DNA of 25,504 nt from assembly GCA_000431155.1 (NCBI GenBank), contig HF985656.1, positions 4,236 through 29,739 on the forward strand, in the 5' to 3' direction. Source of the stretch: Bacteroides sp. CAG:927. Its GTDB lineage: Bacteria > Bacteroidota > Bacteroidia > Bacteroidales > Muribaculaceae. The notes under the pieces were generated by a model, which did not search any database, was not told the origin of the DNA, and was given only the letters and a program-made list of their open reading frames with translations. Shown in pieces: positions 15,512 to 22,240 of the stretch (positions are counted from its first letter, which is position 1; each line of letters begins with the position of its first letter). The translations under genes were made by a program, and so were the position numbers.

Positions 15512-16168
15512 ATGGAAATTAAAAAGGCAAAGAATCTGATATTTGATTTCGACGGCACACTTGTGGATACTGCTCCATTGATAGTGAGTACGATGCAAGC
15601 TACAATACGTGAAATGGGTTTGCCGCCAAAGAGTGATGAGGAGTGTAGAGCCACCATAGGGCTTAGACTGGAAGAGATTCCATCCGTGTTATGGAACGGA
15701 GGGGAGGGGTTGAGTACTAAATTCGCCGCAACATATCGTCGCTTATTTGATGAGCTTAAACGGCCTATTAAGGTGGAGTGTTTTGCCGGAGTGGACGAAG
15801 GGCTTAGAAAACTGCGTGCACACGGATACGGTATAGCGATAGCAAGCAGCCGCAGCCATAAGTCGCTGGATGAGTATGTGTCTGATTTCGGTTGGGGTGG
15901 ATTGCTTGATGCCGTGATAGGCGGAAATGATGTGGAGCATGGCAAGCCGGCTCCGGATGCCGTGTATGTTATATGCAACCGTCTCGGATGGAACCCGGAA
16001 GAGTGTCTTGTGACCGGGGATGCGATTTATGACATACTGATGGGAAAAAATGCAGGTAGCATGACATGCGGAGTCGCATACGGGAATCAGACACGAGAGC
16101 AATTGATGTGTGCAAATCCCGATTGGATTGTGGATAAATTCAATGAACTGGTTAGCAAGTTTGTATGA
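15512..16168 (+). CDS. HAD-superfamily hydrolase, phosphoglycolate phosphatase-like
   Basis: A 218-residue haloacid-dehalogenase-type phosphatase. Motif I is D12-F-D14-G-T-L-V-D-T, with D12 the nucleophile. Motif II is the S of I-A-S-S-R in the middle. Motif III is the Lys of H-G-K-P-A-P-D. Motif IV is V-T-G-D-A-I-Y-D, with the two acidic Mg ligands. A helical cap sits between motifs I and II (subfamily IA). The resemblance is to Gph-type phosphatases, but the substrate cannot be told from sequence. Start ATG at 15512; a TTG two codons earlier overlaps the promoter box and is rejected. The 3' end overlaps the next gene by ATGA, so the two are coupled. Confidence 0.88.
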   Translation: MEIKKAKNLIFDFDGTLVDTAPLIVSTMQATIREMGLPPKSDEECRATIGLRLEEIPSVLWNGGEGLSTKFAATYRRLFDELKRPIKVECFAGVDEGLRKLRAHGYGIAIASSRSHKSLDEYVSDFGWGGLLDAVIGGNDVEHGKPAPDAVYVICNRLGWNPEECLVTGDAIYDILMGKNAGSMTCGVAYGNQTREQLMCANPDWIVDKFNELVSKFV

Positions 16169-16530
16169 ATATAGAGGATATAAGAGAGTATTGTCTGAGC
16201 CTGCCTTGTACAACTGAGGATATGGCGTTTGGCGATGATTACCTGTTGCTGCGTGTGTGCGGTAAGATTTTTGCCTGTATCGGGTTGTTGCGCCCCGACT
16301 ATCTTGTGCTGAAATGTGATGCGGATTATGCTCTGGACTTGCGTGACAGGTGTGAGGAGGTGGAGCCGGCGTGGCACTGGAACAAAAGATACTGGAATCA
16401 AATAAAGATTAACGGCTCATTGACAAACGAAATGATGAAGTCACTTATACGCCACAGCTATAGCGAAGTGGTGAAAAAGATGACTAAAAAAGATAAGGCC
16501 ATGCACCCCGAGGTGTGTGGAATAAATTAG
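16165..16530 (+). CDS. MmcQ/YjbR family protein
   Basis: A 121-residue member of the MmcQ/YjbR family, a small CyaY-like fold often described as DNA-binding. Family features are the N-terminal helix with Y-C-L-S-L-P-x-T-x-E-D-M-A-F-G-D, the strand block K-I-F-A-C-I, and W-H-W-N-K-R-Y-W-N-Q-I near the middle, followed by a helix with S-Y-S-E-V-V. The biochemical role is not established. It starts within the last bases of the HAD gene (ATGA overlap) and is probably translated from the same message. Its stop codon overlaps that of the convergent yqgE. Confidence 0.88.
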   Translation: MNIEDIREYCLSLPCTTEDMAFGDDYLLLRVCGKIFACIGLLRPDYLVLKCDADYALDLRDRCEEVEPAWHWNKRYWNQIKINGSLTNEMMKSLIRHSYSEVVKKMTKKDKAMHPEVCGIN

Positions 16531-17135
16531 TTGCACTGCGGATTGCGAGGGTGTAAACGCCATCCACGAAAATCATTTCCAAGCGCACGCACATAACGAT
16601 GCCAGAAAGGGTCATCACTTCCGGTAAGGAGACTATGATAGTTGGAACATTCGGCCACCGCCCATACTTTGGAGCGAAGCTCTTCATCAAGCTGTTGACG
16701 ACTCCATCCGCTATATCCCACGAAAAAACGTATGTAGCCTTCCACAGGGTATCCGGCGTTGATGTATTGCCTCATGGCGGAGAAATCGCCGCTGATGAAG
16801 AGTCCCGGAGCTATTTCGCTGCACTCGGGAATTATTTCTTTGCCGAGAGTGTGGACGAAAAAAAGTCTGTCGCATGCCACGGGGCCTCCGCAGTAAACCG
16901 GTATGTCAGTTTTGATCTTTATTCCCTCAATGAGCGACTGGAGAGTGTAACCGGTGGGATGATTCATGACAATTCCCATTGCAGTAGCACCAAACTCATA
17001 TTCAATGAGCGCTATGACGGCATGATGAAAGTATTCCTCGCGAAGAAAAGGCTCGGAAATCAGGAGCGCTCCCGGGCGCGGAAGAGCAGTGCTTGCAATG
17101 TTGATGTTGAATATCTCGCGGTCGTAGTCAATCAT
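16527..17135 (-). CDS. YqgE/AlgH family protein
   Basis: A 202-residue member of the YqgE/AlgH (DUF179) family, whose molecular function is unknown. Signature blocks are G-A-L-L-I-S-E-P-F-L near residue 22, F-H-H-A-V-I-A-L-I-E near 36, G-I-V-M-N-H-P-T-G near 53, Y-C-G-G-P-V near 79 and R-F-F-V-G-Y-S-G-W near 136. I chose ATG at 17135 because it lies about 20 bases after a good promoter and gives the family N-terminus; an open frame extends to 17279 but lacks family resemblance. It converges on the MmcQ gene with stop codons sharing bases 16527-16530. Confidence 0.92.
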   Translation of the reverse strand: MIDYDREIFNINIASTALPRPGALLISEPFLREEYFHHAVIALIEYEFGATAMGIVMNHPTGYTLQSLIEGIKIKTDIPVYCGGPVACDRLFFVHTLGKEIIPECSEIAPGLFISGDFSAMRQYINAGYPVEGYIRFFVGYSGWSRQQLDEELRSKVWAVAECSNYHSLLTGSDDPFWHRYVRALGNDFRGWRLHPRNPQCN

Positions 17136-17157
17136 TATATCATAGCTTTTTGTATTC

Positions 17158-17187
17158 CAAAGATAATGAGAAGGGGGTGGATTTGCA
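17158..17187 (-). promoter_or_regulatory. Promoter of the yqgE-like gene
   Basis: On the minus strand TTG (17187-17185) is followed after 19 bases by TATCTTTG (17165-17158). Transcription would start near 17154, about 19 bases before the chosen ATG at 17135, which supports that start. Confidence 0.6.
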
Positions 17188-17297
17188 ATAGATGAAGTGT
17201 TAAAAATGCAATTTGTTGCGCGATAGTCAACAACAATGATGTGTTTTTGTGTTATATTTTCAGTGATTTTGGTAGTCAAAGACTCATATTATATAAA

Positions 17298-17305
17298 TAA
17301 TTTTG
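17298..17305 (+). promoter_or_regulatory. Promoter box of the DXS-like gene
   Basis: TAATTTTG matches the TAnnTTTG element, with a predicted leader of about 29 bases. The nearest TTTG upstream (17268-17271) is 26 bases away, too far for the consensus, so only the downstream box is supported. Confidence 0.45.
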
Positions 17306-17337
17306 CAAACATAAATCTGTAACCTAAAAATTTAAGT

Positions 17338-19095
17338 ATGAACATTAATGATATTCATTCACCGGCTGATATCAAAAAGCTTGGTTTAGATGAACTGACA
17401 GATGTGTGCGCCCAGCTACGTGCAGCGTTACTAACCAAATTGTCGCGTCACGGAGGACATGTGGGCCCTAATCTCGGCATGTTGGAAGCGACTGTGGCAA
17501 TGCATTATGTATTTGATTTTCATAAAGACAAGGTGGTTTTTGATGTATCGCACCAATGTTATGTTCACAAGATGCTTACCGGGAGAATGAGATCCTTTAC
17601 CGATCCGGCCCATTATAATGATGTGAGCGGTTATACCAATCCCAAGGAGAGCGATATGGATATGTTCACTATAGGTCATACATCCACCGGTGTCAGCCTT
17701 GCCGGTGGTCTTGCCAAAGCCAGAGATTTAAAAGGTGATAAGGAGAATATCATTGCTGTGGTGGGCGACGGCTCGTTGAGCGGCGGTGAGGCTTTTGAAG
17801 GGCTGGATTATGCCGCTACGCTCGGAAGTAATTTCATAATTGTGGTTAACGATAATGAAATGTCAATAGCCGAGGACCATGGCGGATTGTATTCAAATCT
17901 TAAGGAGTTGAGGGAGACCAATGGCCAATGCGAGTGCAATTACTTCAAGGCTATGGGTCTTGATTACAGATATGTGGCCTACGGCAATGACCTGAGAGAG
18001 TTGATAAAGGCTTTTGAGGAGGTAAAAGATGTGGACCATCCTGTGGTGCTGCATGTGCACACACAAAAAGGTGAGGGTTACGGCCCTGCCGAAGTTCACA
18101 GAGAGAGATTTCACTTCTCGGCGCCGTTTGATATTGCAACCGGCGATCCCCTCAATATGAATGAGGATGAGGATTACGGTGATGTTACGGCTTCACATCT
18201 CCTTAAGATGATGAAAGAGGATAAGACTGTGGTGGCCATTACCGCAGGCACTCCCGGTGTAATCGGGTTTAATGCAGACCGGAGAAAAGAGGCCGGGAAG
18301 CAGTTTGTGGATGTGGGTATTGCCGAGCAAGAGGCTGTTGCGCTTGCGTCAGGAATAGCCAAGGGTGGCTGCAAACCGTTCTTTGGAGTCGTAAGCTCAT
18401 TTGTGCAGAGGGCATACGACCAACTGTCGCAGGACATGGCAATCAACAGCACTGCGCCGGTGATAGGAATATTTTATGGCACAGTGTTGGGAATGAACGA
18501 TGTGACCCATCTAGGATGGTTTGACATAGCGTTGATTTCCAATATTCCCAATGTGGTGTATCTGGCGCCTACATGCAAGGAAGAATATCTGGCCATGCTT
18601 GACTGGGCTATGAAGCAGAATGATTATCCAGTGGTATTGCGCGTGCCCGGAGCGAGCGTGGTGGAGAGCGGTAAAGAGTACCCCAAGGATTATTCAGACC
18701 TCAACAAATATATGGTGGAGCAACGCGGCAAAGATGTGGCAGTGATTGCCGCCGGGTCTTTTTATCAGCGCGGAGAGGATGTGGTGAAGCTGCTTGCTCA
18801 TGTAGGGGTTAAAGCCACATTGATAAACCCTCGGTATCTGAGTGGCCTTGATACCGAATTGCTTGACGAACTTAAGGAGGACCATAAGCTTGTGGTGACT
18901 TTGGAAGACGGAGTGCTTGACGGCGGTTTCGGTGAAAAGATTGCCCGCTACTACGGCACTGACAAGCAAATGATGGTGAAATGCTATGGCGTGAAGAAGG
19001 AGTTTGCTGACAGATACAATTATCAGGAGATTCTGACCCAAAACCGTCTTATGCCCGAACAGATAGCCGATGATGTGAAGGCTCTGCTGAAATAA
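17338..19095 (+). CDS. DXS-like TPP-dependent enzyme (divergent 1-deoxyxylulose-5-phosphate synthase paralog)
   Basis: A 585-residue transketolase-fold protein, somewhat shorter than classic DXS (about 620-640). True DXS joins pyruvate and glyceraldehyde 3-phosphate to DXP for isoprenoids and thiazole. The TPP-Mg site is intact: G143-D-G145 and N171-D-N173. The counterparts of E. coli DXS H49 (H41), E370 (E330) and H431 (H391) are kept. However R420, D427 and R478 of E. coli align to Y380, N387 and G438 here (F-Y-G-T-V-L-G-M-N-D-V-T-H and L-R-V-P-G-A). The two arginines bind the acceptor phosphate in DXS. The Cys-containing S-H-Q-C-Y block (71-75) also differs from the usual G-H-Q-x-Y. From memory, similar sequences in Bacteroidetes and Clostridia are commonly labelled dxs. 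The reaction is therefore uncertain. It is monocistronic, divergent from yqgE. Confidence 0.85.
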   Translation: MNINDIHSPADIKKLGLDELTDVCAQLRAALLTKLSRHGGHVGPNLGMLEATVAMHYVFDFHKDKVVFDVSHQCYVHKMLTGRMRSFTDPAHYNDVSGYTNPKESDMDMFTIGHTSTGVSLAGGLAKARDLKGDKENIIAVVGDGSLSGGEAFEGLDYAATLGSNFIIVVNDNEMSIAEDHGGLYSNLKELRETNGQCECNYFKAMGLDYRYVAYGNDLRELIKAFEEVKDVDHPVVLHVHTQKGEGYGPAEVHRERFHFSAPFDIATGDPLNMNEDEDYGDVTASHLLKMMKEDKTVVAITAGTPGVIGFNADRRKEAGKQFVDVGIAEQEAVALASGIAKGGCKPFFGVVSSFVQRAYDQLSQDMAINSTAPVIGIFYGTVLGMNDVTHLGWFDIALISNIPNVVYLAPTCKEEYLAMLDWAMKQNDYPVVLRVPGASVVESGKEYPKDYSDLNKYMVEQRGKDVAVIAAGSFYQRGEDVVKLLAHVGVKATLINPRYLSGLDTELLDELKEDHKLVVTLEDGVLDGGFGEKIARYYGTDKQMMVKCYGVKKEFADRYNYQEILTQNRLMPEQIADDVKALLK

Positions 19096-19115
19096 AGTGC
19101 GCTCAGGCGCATGAA

Positions 19116-19193
19116 ATGCGAGCATGTTACAAATGTATGTCATAATAAAAGTTAAATTTATTATTGCGCATACGGTTTGTGATATGCTCGTAT
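19116..19193 (+). repeat. Long imperfect inverted repeat / RNA hairpin behind the DXS-like gene
   Basis: Bases 19116-19149 can pair with 19157-19193 almost throughout, with a 7-base loop (19150-19156). The outer 18 pairs (19116-19133 with 19193-19176) have no mismatch if G-U is allowed, with wobbles at 19118, 19126 and 19128. A one-base bulge at 19174, a small internal loop near 19140/19167 and a perfect 8-bp AT inner stem complete it. It is followed by TATTTTATTG, so it could end dxs-like transcription, but it is far longer than the other terminators here. A decayed mobile palindrome or structured RNA is possible. Confidence 0.65.
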
Positions 19194-19245
19194 TTTATTG
19201 AATAACAATATTTTGCCTGCTGGCTGTGTGATTGAAATTTGCGCT

Positions 19246-19336
19246 GTGTGAAATTTTGGCGTGATATTTATCATAAATTTACAGTACTTCACAATTCACG
19301 CAGGGGTTTATGCGGGATGTGAATAGAATTTCACAC
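19246..19336. repeat. GTGTGAAATT / AATTTCACAC inverted repeat
   Basis: GTGTGAAATT (19246-19255) recurs as its exact complement AATTTCACAC (19327-19336), 71 bases apart. The right arm is itself part of a short palindrome GTGAA-N6-TTCAC (19319-19334). A related CTGTGTGATTGAAATTT copy starts at 19224. This may be an operator-like set or chance in AT-rich DNA. Confidence 0.35.
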
Positions 19337-19376
19337 TTGTTTACTTTAAAAGCCGTTGAAATCTTAAAATAATGCC

Positions 19377-19392
19377 CATTATATATATAATG
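19377..19392. promoter_or_regulatory. 16-bp perfect palindrome, possible operator
   Basis: CATTATATATATAATG reads the same on both strands. Its right end is 14 bases before the TTG element of the NlpC/P60 promoter, a place suited to a dimeric regulator. No regulator gene is next to it, so its role is inferred. Confidence 0.4.
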
Positions 19393-19406
19393 TGAGGTAA
19401 AGGGTG

Positions 19407-19438
19407 CTTGCAATCGGGGGCGAGGTTGAGTAACTTTG
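19407..19438 (+). promoter_or_regulatory. Promoter of the NlpC/P60 peptidase gene
   Basis: CTTG (19407-19410) and TAACTTTG (19431-19438) are 20 bases apart, as in the Bacteroidota consensus. Transcription would start near 19442, leaving a leader of about 32 bases. Confidence 0.6.
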
Positions 19439-19473
19439 CAATACAAAACTAACCTACTTACCCCCTTACAGTG

Positions 19474-20118
19474 ATGCACCGCATAATCTTTACCATAACA
19501 GTCCTGATAACTGCATCGGCAGTTGCTTTTGCCGATCCTACTCCCGACATCAAGTCCTCGTTCAACTCGCAAAACAATATGCTGAGTGTGCTTGACATGG
19601 AAAATAATTCGCTTTATACCGGTGATGTATATATGCCCACTCTTGAGGAGATGCTTGGAGAGCCTGTGGATAATTTGGGGGACATAGTGGATAACCAGTG
19701 GCTCAAAGACGGTTTGGTGGATTATGCAAAGAATTATCTCGGTACCCGTTACCGTCACGGTGCAAAAGGGCCCAATGCATTTGACTGCTCAGGATTCACG
19801 AGTTATGTGTTCCGCAAATTCGGCTACCAGCTGAGTCCGGCATCACGCATGCAGGGAACTCAGGGCGAGCGAGTGGATCTTGCTAACGTGGAGGTGGGTG
19901 ACCTGATGTTTTTCAGCGGTCGCAGAGGCGGTTCTACAATCGGTCATGTGGGTATGGTAATAGATGTTGACCGCAAGAACGGCACATTGAAATTCATACA
20001 TGCCTCAACCAGCAAGGGAGTGGTTATTCAGAATTATCCCGACGGAGCTTATTATTCGCGTCATTTCCTGCATGTGCAGCGTGTGATTGATTCCGAACAA
20101 CCGGTGGCACAAAATTAA
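19474..20118 (+). CDS. Exported NlpC/P60 (C40) peptidoglycan peptidase
   Basis: NlpC/P60 enzymes cut the stem peptides of peptidoglycan, usually the D-Glu to diamino acid bond. This protein has 214 residues. A signal peptide covers about residues 1-20 (short basic start, hydrophobic core, A-V-A-F-A-D cleavage region). A linker of about 60 residues without a known domain follows. The catalytic domain occupies about 80-205: nucleophile C105 in F-D-C-S-G-F, His in I-G-H-V-G-M-V-I-D, and the third polar residue His in F-I-H-A-S. The N-terminal SH3b domain common in larger members is absent. I use ATG at 19474; a GTG one codon upstream is also in frame. The gene is monocistronic, with its own promoter and terminator. 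Confidence 0.92.
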   Translation: MHRIIFTITVLITASAVAFADPTPDIKSSFNSQNNMLSVLDMENNSLYTGDVYMPTLEEMLGEPVDNLGDIVDNQWLKDGLVDYAKNYLGTRYRHGAKGPNAFDCSGFTSYVFRKFGYQLSPASRMQGTQGERVDLANVEVGDLMFFSGRRGGSTIGHVGMVIDVDRKNGTLKFIHASTSKGVVIQNYPDGAYYSRHFLHVQRVIDSEQPVAQN

Positions 20119-20185
20119 AGAAATTGATATTATAGAAAATTCTATTTGCTCAGAGTGACCCATACGGGTACAAATAAAAGAGATG

Positions 20186-20217
20186 AGCCGTTGCGCAATT
20201 GCAATGGCTTATTTTTT
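20186..20217 (+). terminator. Intrinsic terminator after the NlpC/P60 gene
   Basis: AGCCGTTGC (20186-20194) and GCAATGGCT (20201-20209) pair in a 9-bp stem with one G-U, a 6-base loop, then TATTTTTT. It lies 67 bases behind the stop codon. Confidence 0.8.
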
Positions 20218-20269
20218 ATATAATATCAAGGTGAAATTGATTCAGAATACCGATTTTGACACTTTTTTG

Positions 20270-20300
20270 TTGGCGCGGATTGTAAAGTTTGTTAATTTTG
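20270..20300 (+). promoter_or_regulatory. Promoter of mutA-mutB
   Basis: TTG (20270-20272) is followed after 20 bases by TAATTTTG (20293-20300). Transcription would start near 20304, giving a leader of about 49 bases before mutA. Confidence 0.6.
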
Positions 20301-20352
20301 CAGCATATTGACCTTAATCCAACATGATTAAACAAATTATATTATAATCATT

Positions 20353-22203
20353 ATGGCAGAAAAGAAAGAATTATTGTTTGACCAATTTCCACCTGTGAGC
20401 ACAGAGGAATGGCGCGCCAAAGTAGAGGCCGACCTAAAAGGTGCTCCATTTGACAAGAAATTGGTTTGGAGAACCAATGAAGGATTTAATCTTCAGCCTA
20501 TGTATCGTGCCGAAGATATCAAGGACTTCAACACTACCAATTCACTCCCCGGTGAATATCCGTTTGTTCGCGGCATCAAGACCGACAACGATTGGCTTAG
20601 CCGTCAGGAGATCATAGCCGACACCCCGGAGCAGGCAAATGAGATAGCCCGCGATGTGTTGACCAAGGGAATCAATTCGCTTGGCTTCAAGGTGAAGAAT
20701 CCGTCGGATGTGACCACTTTGCTGAACGGTATAGACATCACCAAGGTGGAGATTAACCTGATAAGCTGCCCCAAGAAAGCAATTGATGTGGCTAAAGCTC
20801 TTGTAGAATATGTGAAAGCCCACGGAGCAGAGGCAACTTTCAAAGGTTCTGTTACTTTCAATCCGTTTAAAAAAGCTCTTAAACACGGTCAGCCGTTCCC
20901 CGGTGACATAGCCCAGATGGGTGCCGAACTGGTGAATATTGCAGCTCCCGTGGCAGGGCTTAAGGTGCTGTCAGTAGATAGCGAGATGCTGTCTAATGCC
21001 GGTGCTTACATATTCCAGGAACTCGGCTATGCGCTTGCATGGGGAGCAGAATGGCTTACACTTCTCACCGACAAGGGCCTGAATGCAGGTGAAGTGGCAA
21101 AACGCATCAAATTTAATATGGGTGTGTCAAGCAACTACTTCATGGAGCTGGCAAAATTCCGTGCAGCCCGCATGCTTTGGGCACAGATTGTGAAGCAGTA
21201 TCCCGGCACATCCGATGATGACTGCAAACAGCATGTTCATGCCACCACTTCGCGCTATAATCAGACAATATATGATGCGCATGTGAACCTGTTGCGTTCA
21301 CAGACCGAATGTATGAGCGCCGCACTCGCAGGGGTGGAATCTATCACGGTTACGCCTTTTGATGTGCCTTATCAGACACCCGATGCATTCTCAGAACGTA
21401 TAGCACGCAACCAGCAGTTCCTTCTCAAAGAGGAGAGCCATCTGGATAAGGTGGTGGATCCTGCCGGCGGCAGCTATTATGTGGAGACACTTACCGTGTC
21501 AATAGCCAAAGAAGCATGGAAACTCTTCCTTGAGATAGAGGATAAGGGCGGATTCCTTGCTTGCGTTAACGATGGTACCGTGCAGGCCGCTATCCGTGAG
21601 ACGAGTGTAAAACGCCATACCGATGTGGCACGCCGCAAAGAGATACTTCTCGGTACTAACCAGTACCCCAATATCAACGAGACAGCGGCATCAAAAATCA
21701 AAACCGAAGGACATGCATGCTGCTGCGGTCACGGCGAACACGAGCACGCCTCTACCGAGGACGGACTGCCTACTTCACGCGCAGCAAGTGACTTTGAGGC
21801 ACTGCGTCTTGCCACTGAAGCATCATCGCACCGTCCAAAAGTGTTCATGCTCACTATAGGCAATTTGGCAATGCGTCTGGCACGTGCACAGTTCAGCACC
21901 AATTTCTTTGGCTGCGCCGGTTATGAGATAATCGATAACCTTGGATTCGATACTGTGGAACAGGGTGTGGATGCCGCACTTGAAAAAGGTGCTGATGTGA
22001 TAGTGCTCTGCTCAAGCGACGATGAGTATGCCACTCTGGCTCCTGAAGCATTCAAATATCTCAATGGCCGTGCTGAATTTGTGGTGGCAGGTGCTCCCGC
22101 ATGCATGGAAGAGCTTCAGGCCGCAGGCATCAAGGAGTTTGTGCATGTGCGCTGCAATGTGCTTGACACCCTTAAGGCATTCAATGCCCGCTTGCTTAAA
22201 TAA
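20353..22203 (+). CDS. mutA: Methylmalonyl-CoA mutase small (beta) subunit MutA
   Basis: MutA is the non-catalytic partner of MutB in the B12-dependent mutase that interconverts succinyl-CoA and (R)-methylmalonyl-CoA, on the route to propionate. The 616-residue protein has the mutase barrel (about 40-440, with Y-N-x-T-I-Y-D-A-H-V-N and V-V-D-P-A-G-G-S-Y-Y-V-E) and a C-terminal cobalamin-domain relic (about 480-616). The relic lacks the D-x-H-x-x-G cobalt-ligand motif, as expected for the small subunit. Between them is a Cys/His cluster: H454, C456, C457, C458, H460, H463, H465, which looks metal-binding and which I do not recognise as a standard feature. mutB follows after 37 bases. No meaB or epimerase gene is nearby. 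Confidence 0.95.
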   Translation: MAEKKELLFDQFPPVSTEEWRAKVEADLKGAPFDKKLVWRTNEGFNLQPMYRAEDIKDFNTTNSLPGEYPFVRGIKTDNDWLSRQEIIADTPEQANEIARDVLTKGINSLGFKVKNPSDVTTLLNGIDITKVEINLISCPKKAIDVAKALVEYVKAHGAEATFKGSVTFNPFKKALKHGQPFPGDIAQMGAELVNIAAPVAGLKVLSVDSEMLSNAGAYIFQELGYALAWGAEWLTLLTDKGLNAGEVAKRIKFNMGVSSNYFMELAKFRAARMLWAQIVKQYPGTSDDDCKQHVHATTSRYNQTIYDAHVNLLRSQTECMSAALAGVESITVTPFDVPYQTPDAFSERIARNQQFLLKEESHLDKVVDPAGGSYYVETLTVSIAKEAWKLFLEIEDKGGFLACVNDGTVQAAIRETSVKRHTDVARRKEILLGTNQYPNINETAASKIKTEGHACCCGHGEHEHASTEDGLPTSRAASDFEALRLATEASSHRPKVFMLTIGNLAMRLARAQFSTNFFGCAGYEIIDNLGFDTVEQGVDAALEKGADVIVLCSSDDEYATLAPEAFKYLNGRAEFVVAGAPACMEELQAAGIKEFVHVRCNVLDTLKAFNARLLK

Positions 22204-22240
22204 CTGATTATTCACCCATCGTTTGATAACTCAACTCAAC

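Larger units (their letters stand above)
19096..19473 (+). other. 378-base non-coding stretch between the DXS-like and NlpC/P60 genes
   Basis: No gene is supported here. It holds a small hairpin right after the stop codon (GTGCGC 19097-19102 with GCGCAT 19107-19112), the long imperfect hairpin at 19116-19193, a GTGTGAAATT/AATTTCACAC inverted repeat, a 16-bp AT palindrome and the NlpC/P60 promoter with its leader of about 30 bases. Confidence 0.7.

Noticed and set aside
17213..17233. TTGTTG-N9-CAACAA inverted repeat between yqgE and the DXS-like gene
   Set aside because: Six-base arms in AT-rich DNA are expected by chance, and it does not sit at a consistent distance from either promoter.
17136..17279. 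N-terminal extension of the yqgE-like gene up to 17279
   Set aside because: The extension lacks family resemblance and contains the promoter at 17158-17187.
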